Positions 16,741-25,891 of a DNA stretch of 64,000 bases are shown one piece after another (the stretch's first letter is position 1; every line of letters begins with the position of its first letter). Position numbers and translations under genes: made by a program. The DNA is taken from assembly GCA_022711755.1 (NCBI GenBank), contig JAKLEA010000008.1, positions 160,288-224,287 on the forward strand. Reading direction: 5' to 3'. The notes beneath the pieces were generated by a model. The model was not told the DNA's origin and ran no database searches. It saw only the letters and a program-made list of their open reading frames with translations. This DNA comes from Planctomycetota bacterium. GTDB taxonomy: Bacteria > Planctomycetota > Brocadiia > SM23-32 > JAKLEA01.

Positions 16741-18644
16741 TGTGCGGAATCTGCGGATTCGTCGGACGGCGCGATCCGGACCTCCTGAAGCGGATGACCG
16801 ACATCCTCGCCCACCGAGGGCCTGACGACGAAGGTTTCCGCGAATCCGACTACGCGTCCCTTGGTCATCGCCGACTCAGCATTATTGACCTTGCCACAGG
16901 CCGTCAGCCAATGCCCAACGAGGACGGCACCATCTGGACCGTCTTCAATGGTGAAATTTACAACTACCGGGAACTGAGGCGCCAACTGGAGCCGAAAGGC
17001 CACGTCTTCAAGACAAAATCCGACACAGAGGCAATCGTCCACGCCTATGAGGAATGGGGAACCTGTTGCTTTGAGAAGTTCAACGGGCAGTGGGGCATCG
17101 GCATCTGGGATGAACCGAACCGCCGCCTTGTCCTGAGCCGCGACAGGATCGGCATTAGGCCGGTCTACTACTGCCGATTGCCGGAGCGATTTCTCTTTGC
17201 ATCAGAGTTGAAGTCCATACTCGAATGCGGCGACGTTCCGCGCGATCTCGATCCTGCCGCCCTGAACGATTACCTGAGCTTCCGCTATGTCTGCACACCG
17301 CACAGCATGTTCAAGGCCGCACGGCGACTGCCGCCGGCGTCGTTTCTGGTTTTCGAGGGCGGGAATCTCCGCATCGAGCCGTACTGGAAGCTCTCCCCGA
17401 CCCCCATAGACGCAAAGACTCCGGCGGACTGCCACGCGCATTACCGCGAATTGCTCCAGGATTCCGTGGCGATGCGCCTGATAGCGGACGTTCCGCTCGG
17501 TGCGTTCCTCAGCGGTGGGATTGACAGCTCAAGCGTTGTCGCGCTCATGCGGAAAGCCTCAAACCATCCGCCCCGGACGTTCTGCATCGGCTTCGGAACG
17601 GACATTGATGAAACCGGTAAAGCCCGCCGGATAGCCGAGTTCGTCGGCGCGGAACACTCCGAGACGGTCATCGGGGAGGAATCGGTCGAGAGTCTGGAGA
17701 AGATCATCTGGCATCTTGACGAGCCGCTGGGCGACGCGATCATCATGCCGATCTACTTCCTGGCGCGCGAGGCCAGGAAGCAGGTCAAGGTCGTCCTGAC
17801 CGGCGAGGGCGCCGACGAGACGATGGCCGGATACGTGCATCAGGTGGCCATGAACCTCGGGGAACGGTTCCGAAGGCTCATGCCGGGCTTTATGGCGCGC
17901 GGCGTCGTCCCGGCGATCATCCGGGGCATGCCGACGGCCCTGCTTAATCCATTCTTCCCATATCCGGCGGCGCTCGGCAGACGCGGCAGGGACCGCCTGG
18001 CGGCGTATTTCGAGGCCGGGGATAATCATGCGACTGCTTACCTGACGCTGACAACACTGTTCAGCCCGACGGAAAAAAGGAGGTTGCTGGCGCCGGAATG
18101 GCATGATAGCATCGCCGAAGCCGAAGCCGCCGTTGAGGCGGAGTTGTCGGATGCGCTGGCCGCCCGAAGCCCTGGAGACCTAGTCAACCGGATCTGCGAT
18201 TACGACATAAAGCACTGGCTTCAGGACAACATCCTTTTCAAGCAGGACCGGTTGTCAATGGCGTGGGGGCTGGAAGGGCGCGTGCCGATGCTGGACCATC
18301 GCATTGTGGAATACTGCGCCGGCCTGCCCTTGAAGACCAAAATCCGCCGCATGCAGGGCAAGCAGTTGCTGCGCGGGGCGATGGACGGCGTTCTGCCCCC
18401 GGAGACCGTCCGCGCAAAGAAGCAGGCGTTCTACATGCCGACAGAGAAGGTCTTCGGCTCCGCCTTCGAGGGCTACGTCCGGGACATTCTGTCGGAGGAC
18501 GCTGTTCGCAGGCGCGGCATTCTCGATCCGAAGGCCGTCGGCGAGATAACCCGGCGGGGGGGCGGCGGAGAATTGCTCAACAACAAGCAGATGATGGCCA
18601 TCCTGCTGCTGGAGTTGTGGTTCAGGCAATACCATGAAAGCTGA
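16740..18644 (+). CDS. asnB: Asparagine synthetase (glutamine-hydrolysing)
   Basis: A 634-residue two-domain enzyme. The N-terminal class-II glutaminase domain begins with MCGICGF, where Cys2 is the nucleophile, and has LAHRGPDDEG and FNGEIYNYRELR. The C-terminal synthetase domain has the ATP-pyrophosphatase loop LSGGIDSS at about residue 258 and VLTGEGADE. It makes asparagine from aspartate, ATP and glutamine. AsnB-like proteins often sit in exopolysaccharide clusters, where they may amidate a sugar acid or peptide instead; the neighbouring glycosyltransferase fits that. It overlaps the upstream gene by one base and the downstream gene by 11. Confidence 0.92.
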   Translation: MCGICGFVGRRDPDLLKRMTDILAHRGPDDEGFRESDYASLGHRRLSIIDLATGRQPMPNEDGTIWTVFNGEIYNYRELRRQLEPKGHVFKTKSDTEAIVHAYEEWGTCCFEKFNGQWGIGIWDEPNRRLVLSRDRIGIRPVYYCRLPERFLFASELKSILECGDVPRDLDPAALNDYLSFRYVCTPHSMFKAARRLPPASFLVFEGGNLRIEPYWKLSPTPIDAKTPADCHAHYRELLQDSVAMRLIADVPLGAFLSGGIDSSSVVALMRKASNHPPRTFCIGFGTDIDETGKARRIAEFVGAEHSETVIGEESVESLEKIIWHLDEPLGDAIIMPIYFLAREARKQVKVVLTGEGADETMAGYVHQVAMNLGERFRRLMPGFMARGVVPAIIRGMPTALLNPFFPYPAALGRRGRDRLAAYFEAGDNHATAYLTLTTLFSPTEKRRLLAPEWHDSIAEAEAAVEAELSDALAARSPGDLVNRICDYDIKHWLQDNILFKQDRLSMAWGLEGRVPMLDHRIVEYCAGLPLKTKIRRMQGKQLLRGAMDGVLPPETVRAKKQAFYMPTEKVFGSAFEGYVRDILSEDAVRRRGILDPKAVGEITRRGGGGELLNNKQMMAILLLELWFRQYHES

Positions 18645-19557
18645 ATCGGTTCTGGCTAAGGCTGCGCTGAGTCAACTGCCCCGGATTCTGGGACTGGGGG
18701 ACCGGCGCAAGGGCAGCCGGACCTGGGGCTGCTTCGACCGCCATTACTGGCATTACCGACTGCACGACTGGAGCAACGCGCGTTATCAGGAGGCGGCGTG
18801 GCTGATGGCTCTGGCCTACTCCAGCCCGATGCCGGAGAACCGGTGGCGCGGGCTTCCGGCGCTCAGGCAGTGGGCGCTGGCCGCCGTGGACTTCTGGGCG
18901 AAGTCGCAGAACCGGGACGGCAGCTTCAACGAGGTTTATCCCCGCGAGCGCGGATTCTGCGCCACGGCATTCAGCGCGTATTGCGTATGCGAGACCCTGC
19001 TTCTGCTCAAGGTTGACCCGCCCCCGCAGGTGGCGCGGACCGCCAAGTGGCTGGCGGACCACGACAACCCGGCCGTCGCCAACCAGCGCGCCGCCTCCTG
19101 CGCGGCCCTTATGAGCGCAAGCGCCTTGATGAGCGCCCCGCGCTTCCGCGCCATCGCAGAGGACCGCATGGAACTCCTCTTGAAGGATTACCGCGCAAAC
19201 GGCTACTTCCCGGAATACGGCGGCTTCGACATCGGCTACACGACCGTCACGTTGAGTTGCCTGGCCGGATACCTGACCCGCTCGCCCAGCGAAGGCGTAC
19301 AGGAGGTCTGCGCGCAGGCCGTCGGCCAACTCGAACCACAGATAGCCCCGAACGGACAGTTCGACTACTCCCGCGCCAGCCGCAAGACGCAATACGTCTA
19401 TCCCCGGGCCTTCGCGCGGATGCGCAGCCCCGTCATTGACAGAATCGCGGCGGGCGTGGACGAGGACCTCATCTCGTCCCCCGCCTGGATGGATGACCGC
19501 TATGTCATCCCGCTGGCGACGGACTACCTGCTGGCCGCCCTGGAGCTTGGGGGATAG
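18634..19557 (+). CDS. Alpha/alpha-toroid protein (prenyltransferase/terpene-cyclase-like repeats)
   Basis: A 307-residue protein made of paired helices with QW-like elements: SQNRDGSFNEVYPRERGFCA near residue 90, YFPEYGGFDIGYTTVTL near 190, and PNGQFDYSRASR near 240. This is the alpha6 toroid fold of squalene cyclases, protein prenyltransferases and some polysaccharide lyases. No cyclase DxDD motif is visible, so cyclase activity is unlikely, and a sugar- or lipid-acting role is inferred from the operon. It overlaps asnB by 11 bases and is followed 12 bases later by a small gene. Confidence 0.65.
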   Translation: MKAESVLAKAALSQLPRILGLGDRRKGSRTWGCFDRHYWHYRLHDWSNARYQEAAWLMALAYSSPMPENRWRGLPALRQWALAAVDFWAKSQNRDGSFNEVYPRERGFCATAFSAYCVCETLLLLKVDPPPQVARTAKWLADHDNPAVANQRAASCAALMSASALMSAPRFRAIAEDRMELLLKDYRANGYFPEYGGFDIGYTTVTLSCLAGYLTRSPSEGVQEVCAQAVGQLEPQIAPNGQFDYSRASRKTQYVYPRAFARMRSPVIDRIAAGVDEDLISSPAWMDDRYVIPLATDYLLAALELGG

Positions 19558-19569
19558 GAGAATCGCGAA

Positions 19570-19746
19570 ATGCTGATGACTTCCGCAAGGCTGATAATCA
19601 TGCGCGGCTACCTGCTCACGCTCGGAAGGCTGAGCATATTCACGCGGCTGTTGCGCTGGTTCCTGCTCAAGCTGCTCGTCAGGGGGAAGAAGGAAAAATA
19701 CGTTCCGAGCGCCAGATTTTTCAGTATGAACGAACTGGAAGATTGA
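19570..19746 (+). CDS. 58-residue basic/amphipathic protein at the end of the asnB operon
   Basis: ATG at 19570 with TAGGAG seven to twelve bases upstream; stop at 19746. The product is rich in Leu and Arg/Lys (LTLGRLSIFTRLLRW, LLKLLVRGKKEKY), then ends in a polar tail, FFSMNELED. The centre could form an amphipathic membrane-binding helix. Its position 12 bases after the toroid gene, good ribosome binding site and organised composition argue that it is real, perhaps a small partner of the membrane glycan enzymes. I recognise no named family. Confidence 0.6.
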   Translation: MLMTSARLIIMRGYLLTLGRLSIFTRLLRWFLLKLLVRGKKEKYVPSARFFSMNELED

Positions 19747-19767
19747 CGGGAACGCTTCCAAGCCCGC

Positions 19768-19796
19768 TTGACACTCCCCCGCCCAGGCTATAGCAT
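19768..19796 (+). promoter_or_regulatory. Predicted sigma70-type promoter for the FHA-kinase gene
   Basis: TTGACA at 19768-19773 with TATAGC at 19789-19794 (15-base spacer) or TAGCAT at 19791-19796 (17-base spacer). This rules out the longer reading-frame start at 19800 for the kinase. Confidence 0.5.
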
Positions 19797-19886
19797 TATT
19801 TGCGTTGCGGTAATGCGCGGATTCATCATGCCGGGGACAGCCCATCGGCGGACGAAGGCATTTGGAAGCAGGGCGAGAGCACACAT

Positions 19887-21464
19887 ATGGGTTCGGATTC
19901 GCAGAGCTTCAGATCGGCGGACCTCTATGCGCTTCTGCGCAGTGTCCTGACCACGGAGCAGTTGAAGGATTGCGAGGACGCAAGGGCCACGCTTGCCAGT
20001 CTTGGCATTAAAAGAACCGTGGGCGAAATAGCGCTGGAGCGCGGTTATATCAGGGAAGAGGAACTGAAAGAGCTTGAAGGCGTTCTGACGGAGCGCACCG
20101 AGGGGCTTGAGTGGGAAGAGGAGGATTATGACGGCCCCGCCCCTGAAATCCCCGGCTACCGTATGCTTGACAGGCTTGGCTCCGGCGGGATGGGGACGGT
20201 CTACCTTGCGCTTCAGGAAAAGATGAACCGCCAGGTCGCAGTAAAGATTCTGGCCCCCCACCTGCTGATTGACTCGGACCACATAAAGCGGTTTGAAGAG
20301 GAAGCGAAGGCGGTTGCGGCGCTGAATCACAGAAATATCGTTCAGGGTTTCGACTGGGTGGAAAGCGGGGACCACTGCTGTCTGGTCATGGAGTATGTGC
20401 ACGGTCTGCCGCTTGACGTGCTGGTGAAGCGGGAGAGGCGTCTTTCCGAGAAGCGCGCGCTAAGCATAGCGATCGAGGTGGCGCGCGGATTGAACCACGC
20501 CTTCCAGCGCGGCATAGTCCATCGCGACCTCAAGCCTGCAAACATCATCATCAGCAGCGACGGAACCGCGAAGATCGCGGATTTCGGGCTTGCGCGAGTC
20601 ATACGCGACGCGGGAACCGACGGCAAAAAAATGCCGGACACGCTGGCATATCGCATCAGCGGGACGCCCATGTTCATGTCCCCGGAGCAGGCCAGGGGTA
20701 TCCGGGAGATTGACACGCGCAGCGATCTGTACTGCCTGGGCCTGGTGATCTATTTCATGGTCACGGGGCAGCTTCCCTACAAGGGCAACGTGACCGAGGT
20801 CATACACCGCCAGATTCATGACCCCATCCCATCGCCGCGCTCAATCGTGCCTGAGATAACTGATGGGACGTGCAGGCTGATATGGCGGCTTACGCACAAA
20901 AGGGCTGAGGAGCGTTATCAGACCCCGCAGGAACTGCTGGTTGACCTGCGCGCCGCGCACGACCGTCTCGGCCTTGACATCAAGCCGGAAAAGGATTCCG
21001 ACTTCGGCCTCACGCAGGCCCATTTCCAGATTGACCTGCTGGGAGATCAGTCCGTCGTCCTGCTCGATACGGACTCCGCGAAGGTTGAACCTGATCTGGC
21101 AAAGATGCCGACGGAAAGGATTCCCGCCCCCCCGCCGCCCACTGAGAAGGAGTTTCTTACACCCGGCTCGCCGTGCCGATTCCGCGCGGTCGAGGGGCCG
21201 GGAGAGGGATTGGCGAAGGTCCTCCTGCCCGGCCAGACCCTGACGATCGGAAGGGACGCAGCGGTAAGCCAGATCGCCATAACAGACACGAAAATATCCC
21301 GCCTGCATTGCCTCGTGCGGCATTTGGGCGAGCGCGTTGTCATCGAGGATGCCGGTAGCACAAATGGAACCTTCGTTGACGGAGAGCGGCTCACGGGGCG
21401 CGTGCCGCTGGAGATCGGTTGCCGAATCCAGGTCGGGGACACGATATTCGTCGTCGAAGCATGA
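19887..21464 (+). CDS. Ser/Thr protein kinase with C-terminal FHA domain
   Basis: About 525 residues. A small helical N-terminal region (about 1-80) resembling a GspE/type-II-secretion N-terminal-like module (VGEIALERGYIREEELKEL) precedes a complete Hanks-type kinase: GSGGMGTVY loop, K120 (VAVKIL), HRDLKPAN with D214, DFG with D232, and an activation segment ending in GTPMFMSPEQ. A Pro-rich linker leads to an FHA domain at about 435-525 (IGRDAAV, ISRLHC, DAGSTNGTFVDG), which binds phosphothreonine. All catalytic residues are present, so an active kinase is expected. No transmembrane segment is seen. ATG 19887 follows a weak GA-rich site; its stop overlaps the next gene as ATGA. Confidence 0.92.
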   Translation: MGSDSQSFRSADLYALLRSVLTTEQLKDCEDARATLASLGIKRTVGEIALERGYIREEELKELEGVLTERTEGLEWEEEDYDGPAPEIPGYRMLDRLGSGGMGTVYLALQEKMNRQVAVKILAPHLLIDSDHIKRFEEEAKAVAALNHRNIVQGFDWVESGDHCCLVMEYVHGLPLDVLVKRERRLSEKRALSIAIEVARGLNHAFQRGIVHRDLKPANIIISSDGTAKIADFGLARVIRDAGTDGKKMPDTLAYRISGTPMFMSPEQARGIREIDTRSDLYCLGLVIYFMVTGQLPYKGNVTEVIHRQIHDPIPSPRSIVPEITDGTCRLIWRLTHKRAEERYQTPQELLVDLRAAHDRLGLDIKPEKDSDFGLTQAHFQIDLLGDQSVVLLDTDSAKVEPDLAKMPTERIPAPPPPTEKEFLTPGSPCRFRAVEGPGEGLAKVLLPGQTLTIGRDAAVSQIAITDTKISRLHCLVRHLGERVVIEDAGSTNGTFVDGERLTGRVPLEIGCRIQVGDTIFVVEA

Positions 21465-21904
21465 GCGGGGAAGATTCCGGCTGCTACTGCCTGATTTTGA
21501 AATGTAAATGCGAGAGAGCGATCCGCGTCGGCAGTTTCGGGACATGGTCATTTCCGGCAGGTGTTTATGTCTATACTGGCAGCGCGCAGGCCGGTCTTGA
21601 AGCTCGGCTTGCAAGGCATGAAAGGCGGCTGAAGAAGTCGCACTGGCATATTGATTATCTCAGGCGTTTCTGCAATGTCGCCGGGATTGCCACATTCAAG
21701 GGATCGAATCGCGAGGAGTGCAGGATCGCCGGGCGCGTTGCTCAGCGCGGGGAGCGTTATCCGGCGAACTTCGGCGCGAGCGACTGCCGGTGCGGCGGAC
21801 ACCTGGTTCGTTTCGACAGCGTCTCATCGGCCATGGCCGCAGTAAGAGCGGCGGGAAAGATGATGCTGCTCCAATGCGCCGGCACGCAGGAAGATCAGCA
21901 ATAA
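21461..21904 (+). CDS. DUF123 family, GIY-YIG-like domain protein
   Basis: A 147-residue protein starting in the ATGA overlap with the kinase stop. GCYCLILKC, then GVYVYTGSAQAGLEARLARHER, then SHWHIDYL and CRIAGRVAQ...NFGASDCRCGGHLVRF match DUF123, a GIY-YIG-related family that is stand-alone here but fused to endonuclease III in some archaea. The family is assumed to act on nucleic acid, but no activity is established. Tight coupling to a Ser/Thr kinase gene is unusual and may only reflect operon packing. Confidence 0.82.
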   Translation: MSGEDSGCYCLILKCKCERAIRVGSFGTWSFPAGVYVYTGSAQAGLEARLARHERRLKKSHWHIDYLRRFCNVAGIATFKGSNREECRIAGRVAQRGERYPANFGASDCRCGGHLVRFDSVSSAMAAVRAAGKMMLLQCAGTQEDQQ

Positions 21905-21918
21905 TTAATAACTATATC

Positions 21919-21948
21919 TTGACTTCTGCTATGGAGTTATGGTAACAT
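21919..21948 (+). promoter_or_regulatory. Predicted promoter upstream of the small membrane protein and coiled-coil genes
   Basis: TTGACT at 21919-21924, then GTAACA (17-base spacer) or TAACAT (18-base spacer, 21943-21948). Confidence 0.4.
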
Positions 21949-22002
21949 CCGTGTTGGCTTGGAGAGGAACGTCGTCTGTATTCCGTAAGAAAAGGGCGGC
22001 AG

Positions 22003-22257
22003 ATGGCTCAGGACGGAGGAGGGAAACGCCCGTCTGGAGGAGGAACCGGAGCCAAGGTGTTTGAGGATGTCGTTATCGTCCTCACCGCGTTTGCTCTGGG
22101 GATAACGCTGTTGTATCCGCGGCAGCCATGGACCCGCCAGGTATGGTACGTTCTTCTCGCGCTGATGGTGATGGTCTCTTTCTTCAGGGTAGCGAGACTG
22201 CTCAAGAGCAGGGAGGAAAACCCCGGAGAGGAGATGGAAGACACGATAGAGGTCTAG
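22003..22257 (+). CDS. Small two-helix membrane protein
   Basis: 84 residues: a Gly-rich polar leader, then two hydrophobic helices (VVIVLTAFALGITLLY and WYVLLALMVMVSFF) separated by a short basic loop, and a charged tail ending EEMEDTIEV. No family was recognised. It lies 57 bases upstream of the large coiled-coil gene on the same strand and may be its membrane partner; this rests on position only. Confidence 0.6.
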   Translation: MAQDGGGKRPSGGGTGAKVFEDVVIVLTAFALGITLLYPRQPWTRQVWYVLLALMVMVSFFRVARLLKSREENPGEEMEDTIEV

Positions 22258-22314
22258 GCCGTTAGCGTCAGAAACTGTTTTGCCGGAATGTTTGACGCTT
22301 TGGAGGTGGATGGA

Positions 22315-25300
22315 ATGGATCCGGTATCTGTTTTGGCGCTCGTAATGAGCGCGGCGGCACTCGTCATTGGTTTTCATTATTGGTTGTTCCGAGTCTCCAA
22401 GCCTTTCCTGGGCAGGAGGCTTCGTCGCGTTTCAGAAACGCTGACCGATCAGGGACAACAGTTCTCCCAGCGCCATGAAGAGGCGGAGCAGAAACTCTCC
22501 GAACTCGCCAATCGCCAGAATGAGATGGCGAAGGCGTTGACGGAGCGCGTCTCGGAGATTGAGGCGCGCCTGGAGAACATGGACAAGCTCAATGCGATGC
22601 TTGACGGGCTTGGGCGGCGCATCGAGAACATCGCGCAACGGGGCGACGAAGCGCGGCAGGCCCTTGCGCAGCGCATTGACGACGTCCAGCGGGCCGGGGA
22701 CACCGCGATCCAGGAGATTCGCGGTCTTATAAGCGCGCTTGAAAAGGCCGGGGACGCGACCGCCGAGGTGGTTTCGATGAACTCCCGCCAGATCGGCGAG
22801 GTCTCAGCCGCTGCGCAGCAGCAGCGTATTGCGATGAACGAGCAGCGCGCGGCGCTGGAAACAGCGCTTGCCGCCGCGGAGAACCGGGGCGCGTCCGCCA
22901 GGGGCGAGATTGCCGATTCGTTCAAGCAGTTCCGCATGGCGGCCGAGCAGCAGTTCGGCCAGCTTCAGACCCGCTTGGCGGCTTGGGAGCGCGAGGTTTC
23001 GGCCAGCAACGCCGATCTGCGCGAGACCATCACTGCGACAGTCGAGAGCCTTGCTCTGGACGTGAACGAGAAGCAACGTTCCGTAGCAGACCGGTTTGAG
23101 CTTGTTGACAACCGCATCGGAGAGGTGGCGCAGAGCGCCCGCGCGGCCAGGGAGAACCTGCTTGGCCTGCAGGGGCATCTGGCGCAGCTCCAGACGCAAT
23201 ATGATGAACATGCCGAGCGAATTGCCGTGAATGAGTCGCGCCTGGATGAAAGCGTTGAAGGCCTGAAGGTCTACGCAGAGAAGCGTCTTGAGGAAACCGA
23301 CGGCGAACTGACTCAGAAGCTGGATGCGCTCAGGCAGGCATTCGAAGCGCGATCCCTTGAAGCGGAAGCCGAGATGAGGGACGCGGACGCCGGACTGGTA
23401 GCGCGGGCCGATTCCATGGCCGGAGAGATTGAATCCGTGCGACAGTCGCTCAAGACCGAATCTGAACGGACCGCCGCCGCGATGTCCGTTGAGATTGAGG
23501 CTGCAAGGCAGTTGCTGCAGGCGGAGTCCGAGCGGGTTGACGCCGCGTTGACCGAGAGCAAAACCTCTGCCGCCGCCAGGGCGGACGCTCTCAATGCTGA
23601 AATCGAATCAATCCGGAAGTACCTCAAGACTCATGCTGAGGAAACCGGAACCGCGATGAGCAGAATCCAGTCGGCCTTCGCCTCCAAGTCGGAAATGCTG
23701 GCCGGCGAGCTTGCAGCGCTGAGGGCTGAGGCCCAGCACCGCGCGGGCATGCTCTCAGATGCCATACAGGGCCTTGAGATCGGCGCGGAAGGCAAGCGCG
23801 ACGAACTTACGGTCGCAATCGAGCAACTGCGAAGCGAGTCGCTGAGCCGCGTTGATTCCCTGGCGGCCGGGGTGGATTCCCTGAAGGAGAACAACCAGAG
23901 GCTGCGCGAGGAGCTTACGGCCGGAGCCGAGAAGCTGCGAATCGAGTCAGCCGGCAGGTCCGACACGCTCGCCTCTGCGATTGACGCGCTCAAGGACAAC
24001 GATCAGCGCATCCGCGACGACTTCGCGGGGCGGCTCTCTGAACTTCGTGCTGAATACGCGGCCGGGGCTGAGGCGGCGGCGTCCGCGCTTGAAACAGCCA
24101 GAGGCAATGCGCTGGCAAGGATCGAATCAATCGAAGTGGCGATGGATACCCTCGGCGAAAACCTGAGCAAGGCGAGCGAGGAGACGGAGGCTATAACGGC
24201 CGAATACCGCGAGGGCGCTCGCTGCCTGAGGGAGGATTTCGAGAACAGGCTGAAGCAGACCACTGAGGCAGACAGCGTAGCCAGAGCGAAAATCGCGGAA
24301 TCCATCGCCGAACTGAGGCAGAACGCGCAGGCGCTCGAGGCCAACGTCGAGCAGCAACTGGCGCAGACCAGCCAGTCATGGGCGGATAGATACGCCCATG
24401 TCGAGGAAATGCTCAGCGACACGGTCGCCGGATTGAGGGCGGAGGACCAGAGGATCAGCGAGATCGTCGCGGAAATCCGCCACAACAACCAGCACTTTCT
24501 GGAGGCCGTCGAAAACCGTCTGGGCCTCGTCGAGGATGGCGGCAAACGAGAAAAGGAGCGCTTCGAGGAATCGCTGGAAGACTTCCGCAAGACGATACAC
24601 GACTCTTCAACGGAGTTAGTGTGCCGTTTTGAAGAACTGAAGGTCGCCAATATTTCGGCGCTTGAGGACATGGTCCGGGAACACTCCGGGGAACTGACAC
24701 AGCGGATCGAGGAGCATTCGCAGAATCTCACCGATCACGCCAGACACTCCCTGGAGGACAGGACATTGATACGGGAGAACCTCAACGAACTGTTCTCCCA
24801 GGTGACGGCCGCCGTTCAGCGCGCCGACGCCATCGAACAGGCTGTCGAGCTTTTCCGGAATCAGGTCCGGGAACTGCCGGAACTGGTCGGGATGCGCGAG
24901 ACCATCGCAGCCTGCGACGCCGACATGCAGTCCGTGAAGGGAGAGCTTGATACGCTGCGGCAGAACCTGGTCCGGATGGAGCAGGAACTTGGCGGACGCA
25001 TCGAATCCCTTGTCGCGGAAGAGTCGTCGGCCCAGCCCGCTCCGGAGGTTGCTGAACGCAAGATAGAGGTCTTCGGAGAGGACGATTACGAGGAATCGGA
25101 GCCGGTAAAGGTTTCCGCTTCGATTGAGTCCTCGGACGCAGGCGGCGAAGCGCCGGAAACGGTTGCAGAGGCCCCGGAGTCCGTTTCGGAATCGCAGGAG
25201 CAGATCGTCATCGCGGAGGTTGAGGCCGGGCCTGTGACGGACGAACCGGTCGCCCCCCAGCCGGAGGCGATATCAGACGACGCCGGGAAGGGTGAACCAT

Positions 25301-25731
25301 CTGACTCGCTGCCCGGCGAGATTGCCGACGCCGGGATTGTGACTGACGAGGCCGCTCCGACCGCCATGGTCGAGGAGATCGAGGCGATTGAGGACGAGGC
25401 TGAATCTCCCGAAGCCTTGGCGGACCTGACCGCGGCGGACGGGGCTGAAGAAGGCGGAACTGACGATCTGACGTCGGAAGAGATACTCGATTTCGACGAT
25501 GATTCCGACGCGGCCACAGAATCGGAAGATGACAAGGGCGGAACCGCGCCAGACGTGACGGCGATGATACCGGATGACATCGCGTCAATCGGCGACGTGG
25601 CGCAGGGAGATGACGGGGCAGCCGAATCCGAGGCTCCGGCCTCGCCTTCGGATTCCTCCGAACCGCCCGCCAAGCCCCAGCAGGCGCAATTGCACATGGG
25701 GCTGTTCACCGAAGGTGATGACGACGAGTAG
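22315..25731 (+). CDS. Large membrane-anchored coiled-coil protein
   Basis: About 1138 residues. ATG 22315 follows GGAGGTGG. A single N-terminal membrane helix (VLALVMSAAALVIGFHYWLF) is followed by about 850 residues of almost uninterrupted heptads with recurring units of the type AAARADALNAEIES or SRVDSLAAGVDSL, then an acidic disordered tail of about 220 residues (many E, D, P, S) ending in QLHMGLFTEGDDDE. The layout resembles a methyl-accepting or tether-like structural protein but no signalling domain or MCP hairpin is visible. Probable role: cell-envelope scaffold or spacer. Internal near-repeats suggest growth by duplication. The C-terminal tail is highly acidic and low complexity. Confidence 0.75.
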   Translation: MDPVSVLALVMSAAALVIGFHYWLFRVSKPFLGRRLRRVSETLTDQGQQFSQRHEEAEQKLSELANRQNEMAKALTERVSEIEARLENMDKLNAMLDGLGRRIENIAQRGDEARQALAQRIDDVQRAGDTAIQEIRGLISALEKAGDATAEVVSMNSRQIGEVSAAAQQQRIAMNEQRAALETALAAAENRGASARGEIADSFKQFRMAAEQQFGQLQTRLAAWEREVSASNADLRETITATVESLALDVNEKQRSVADRFELVDNRIGEVAQSARAARENLLGLQGHLAQLQTQYDEHAERIAVNESRLDESVEGLKVYAEKRLEETDGELTQKLDALRQAFEARSLEAEAEMRDADAGLVARADSMAGEIESVRQSLKTESERTAAAMSVEIEAARQLLQAESERVDAALTESKTSAAARADALNAEIESIRKYLKTHAEETGTAMSRIQSAFASKSEMLAGELAALRAEAQHRAGMLSDAIQGLEIGAEGKRDELTVAIEQLRSESLSRVDSLAAGVDSLKENNQRLREELTAGAEKLRIESAGRSDTLASAIDALKDNDQRIRDDFAGRLSELRAEYAAGAEAAASALETARGNALARIESIEVAMDTLGENLSKASEETEAITAEYREGARCLREDFENRLKQTTEADSVARAKIAESIAELRQNAQALEANVEQQLAQTSQSWADRYAHVEEMLSDTVAGLRAEDQRISEIVAEIRHNNQHFLEAVENRLGLVEDGGKREKERFEESLEDFRKTIHDSSTELVCRFEELKVANISALEDMVREHSGELTQRIEEHSQNLTDHARHSLEDRTLIRENLNELFSQVTAAVQRADAIEQAVELFRNQVRELPELVGMRETIAACDADMQSVKGELDTLRQNLVRMEQELGGRIESLVAEESSAQPAPEVAERKIEVFGEDDYEESEPVKVSASIESSDAGGEAPETVAEAPESVSESQEQIVIAEVEAGPVTDEPVAPQPEAISDDAGKGEPSDSLPGEIADAGIVTDEAAPTAMVEEIEAIEDEAESPEALADLTAADGAEEGGTDDLTSEEILDFDDDSDAATESEDDKGGTAPDVTAMIPDDIASIGDVAQGDDGAAESEAPASPSDSSEPPAKPQQAQLHMGLFTEGDDDE

Positions 25732-25748
25732 CCGTTAAAGCAGCATAC

Positions 25749-25792
25749 GAGGCGTCAGTTGGGAGCATTCCCAATTGACGCCTCTTCTTTTT
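25749..25792 (+). terminator. Rho-independent terminator
   Basis: A long hairpin, GAGGCGTCA...TGACGCCTC with inner TTGGGA/TCCCAA pairing, followed by TTCTTTTT. It ends the coiled-coil transcript. Confidence 0.9.
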
Positions 25793-25891
25793 CCGGTTGC
25801 GCAAATATGGCGGAAAAGGCTGTAATCGCCGTCTTCGAGACCTGACAATCAAATTTCGGGACGGGTCAGGCAGCGGACGATTGAGGTTGAA

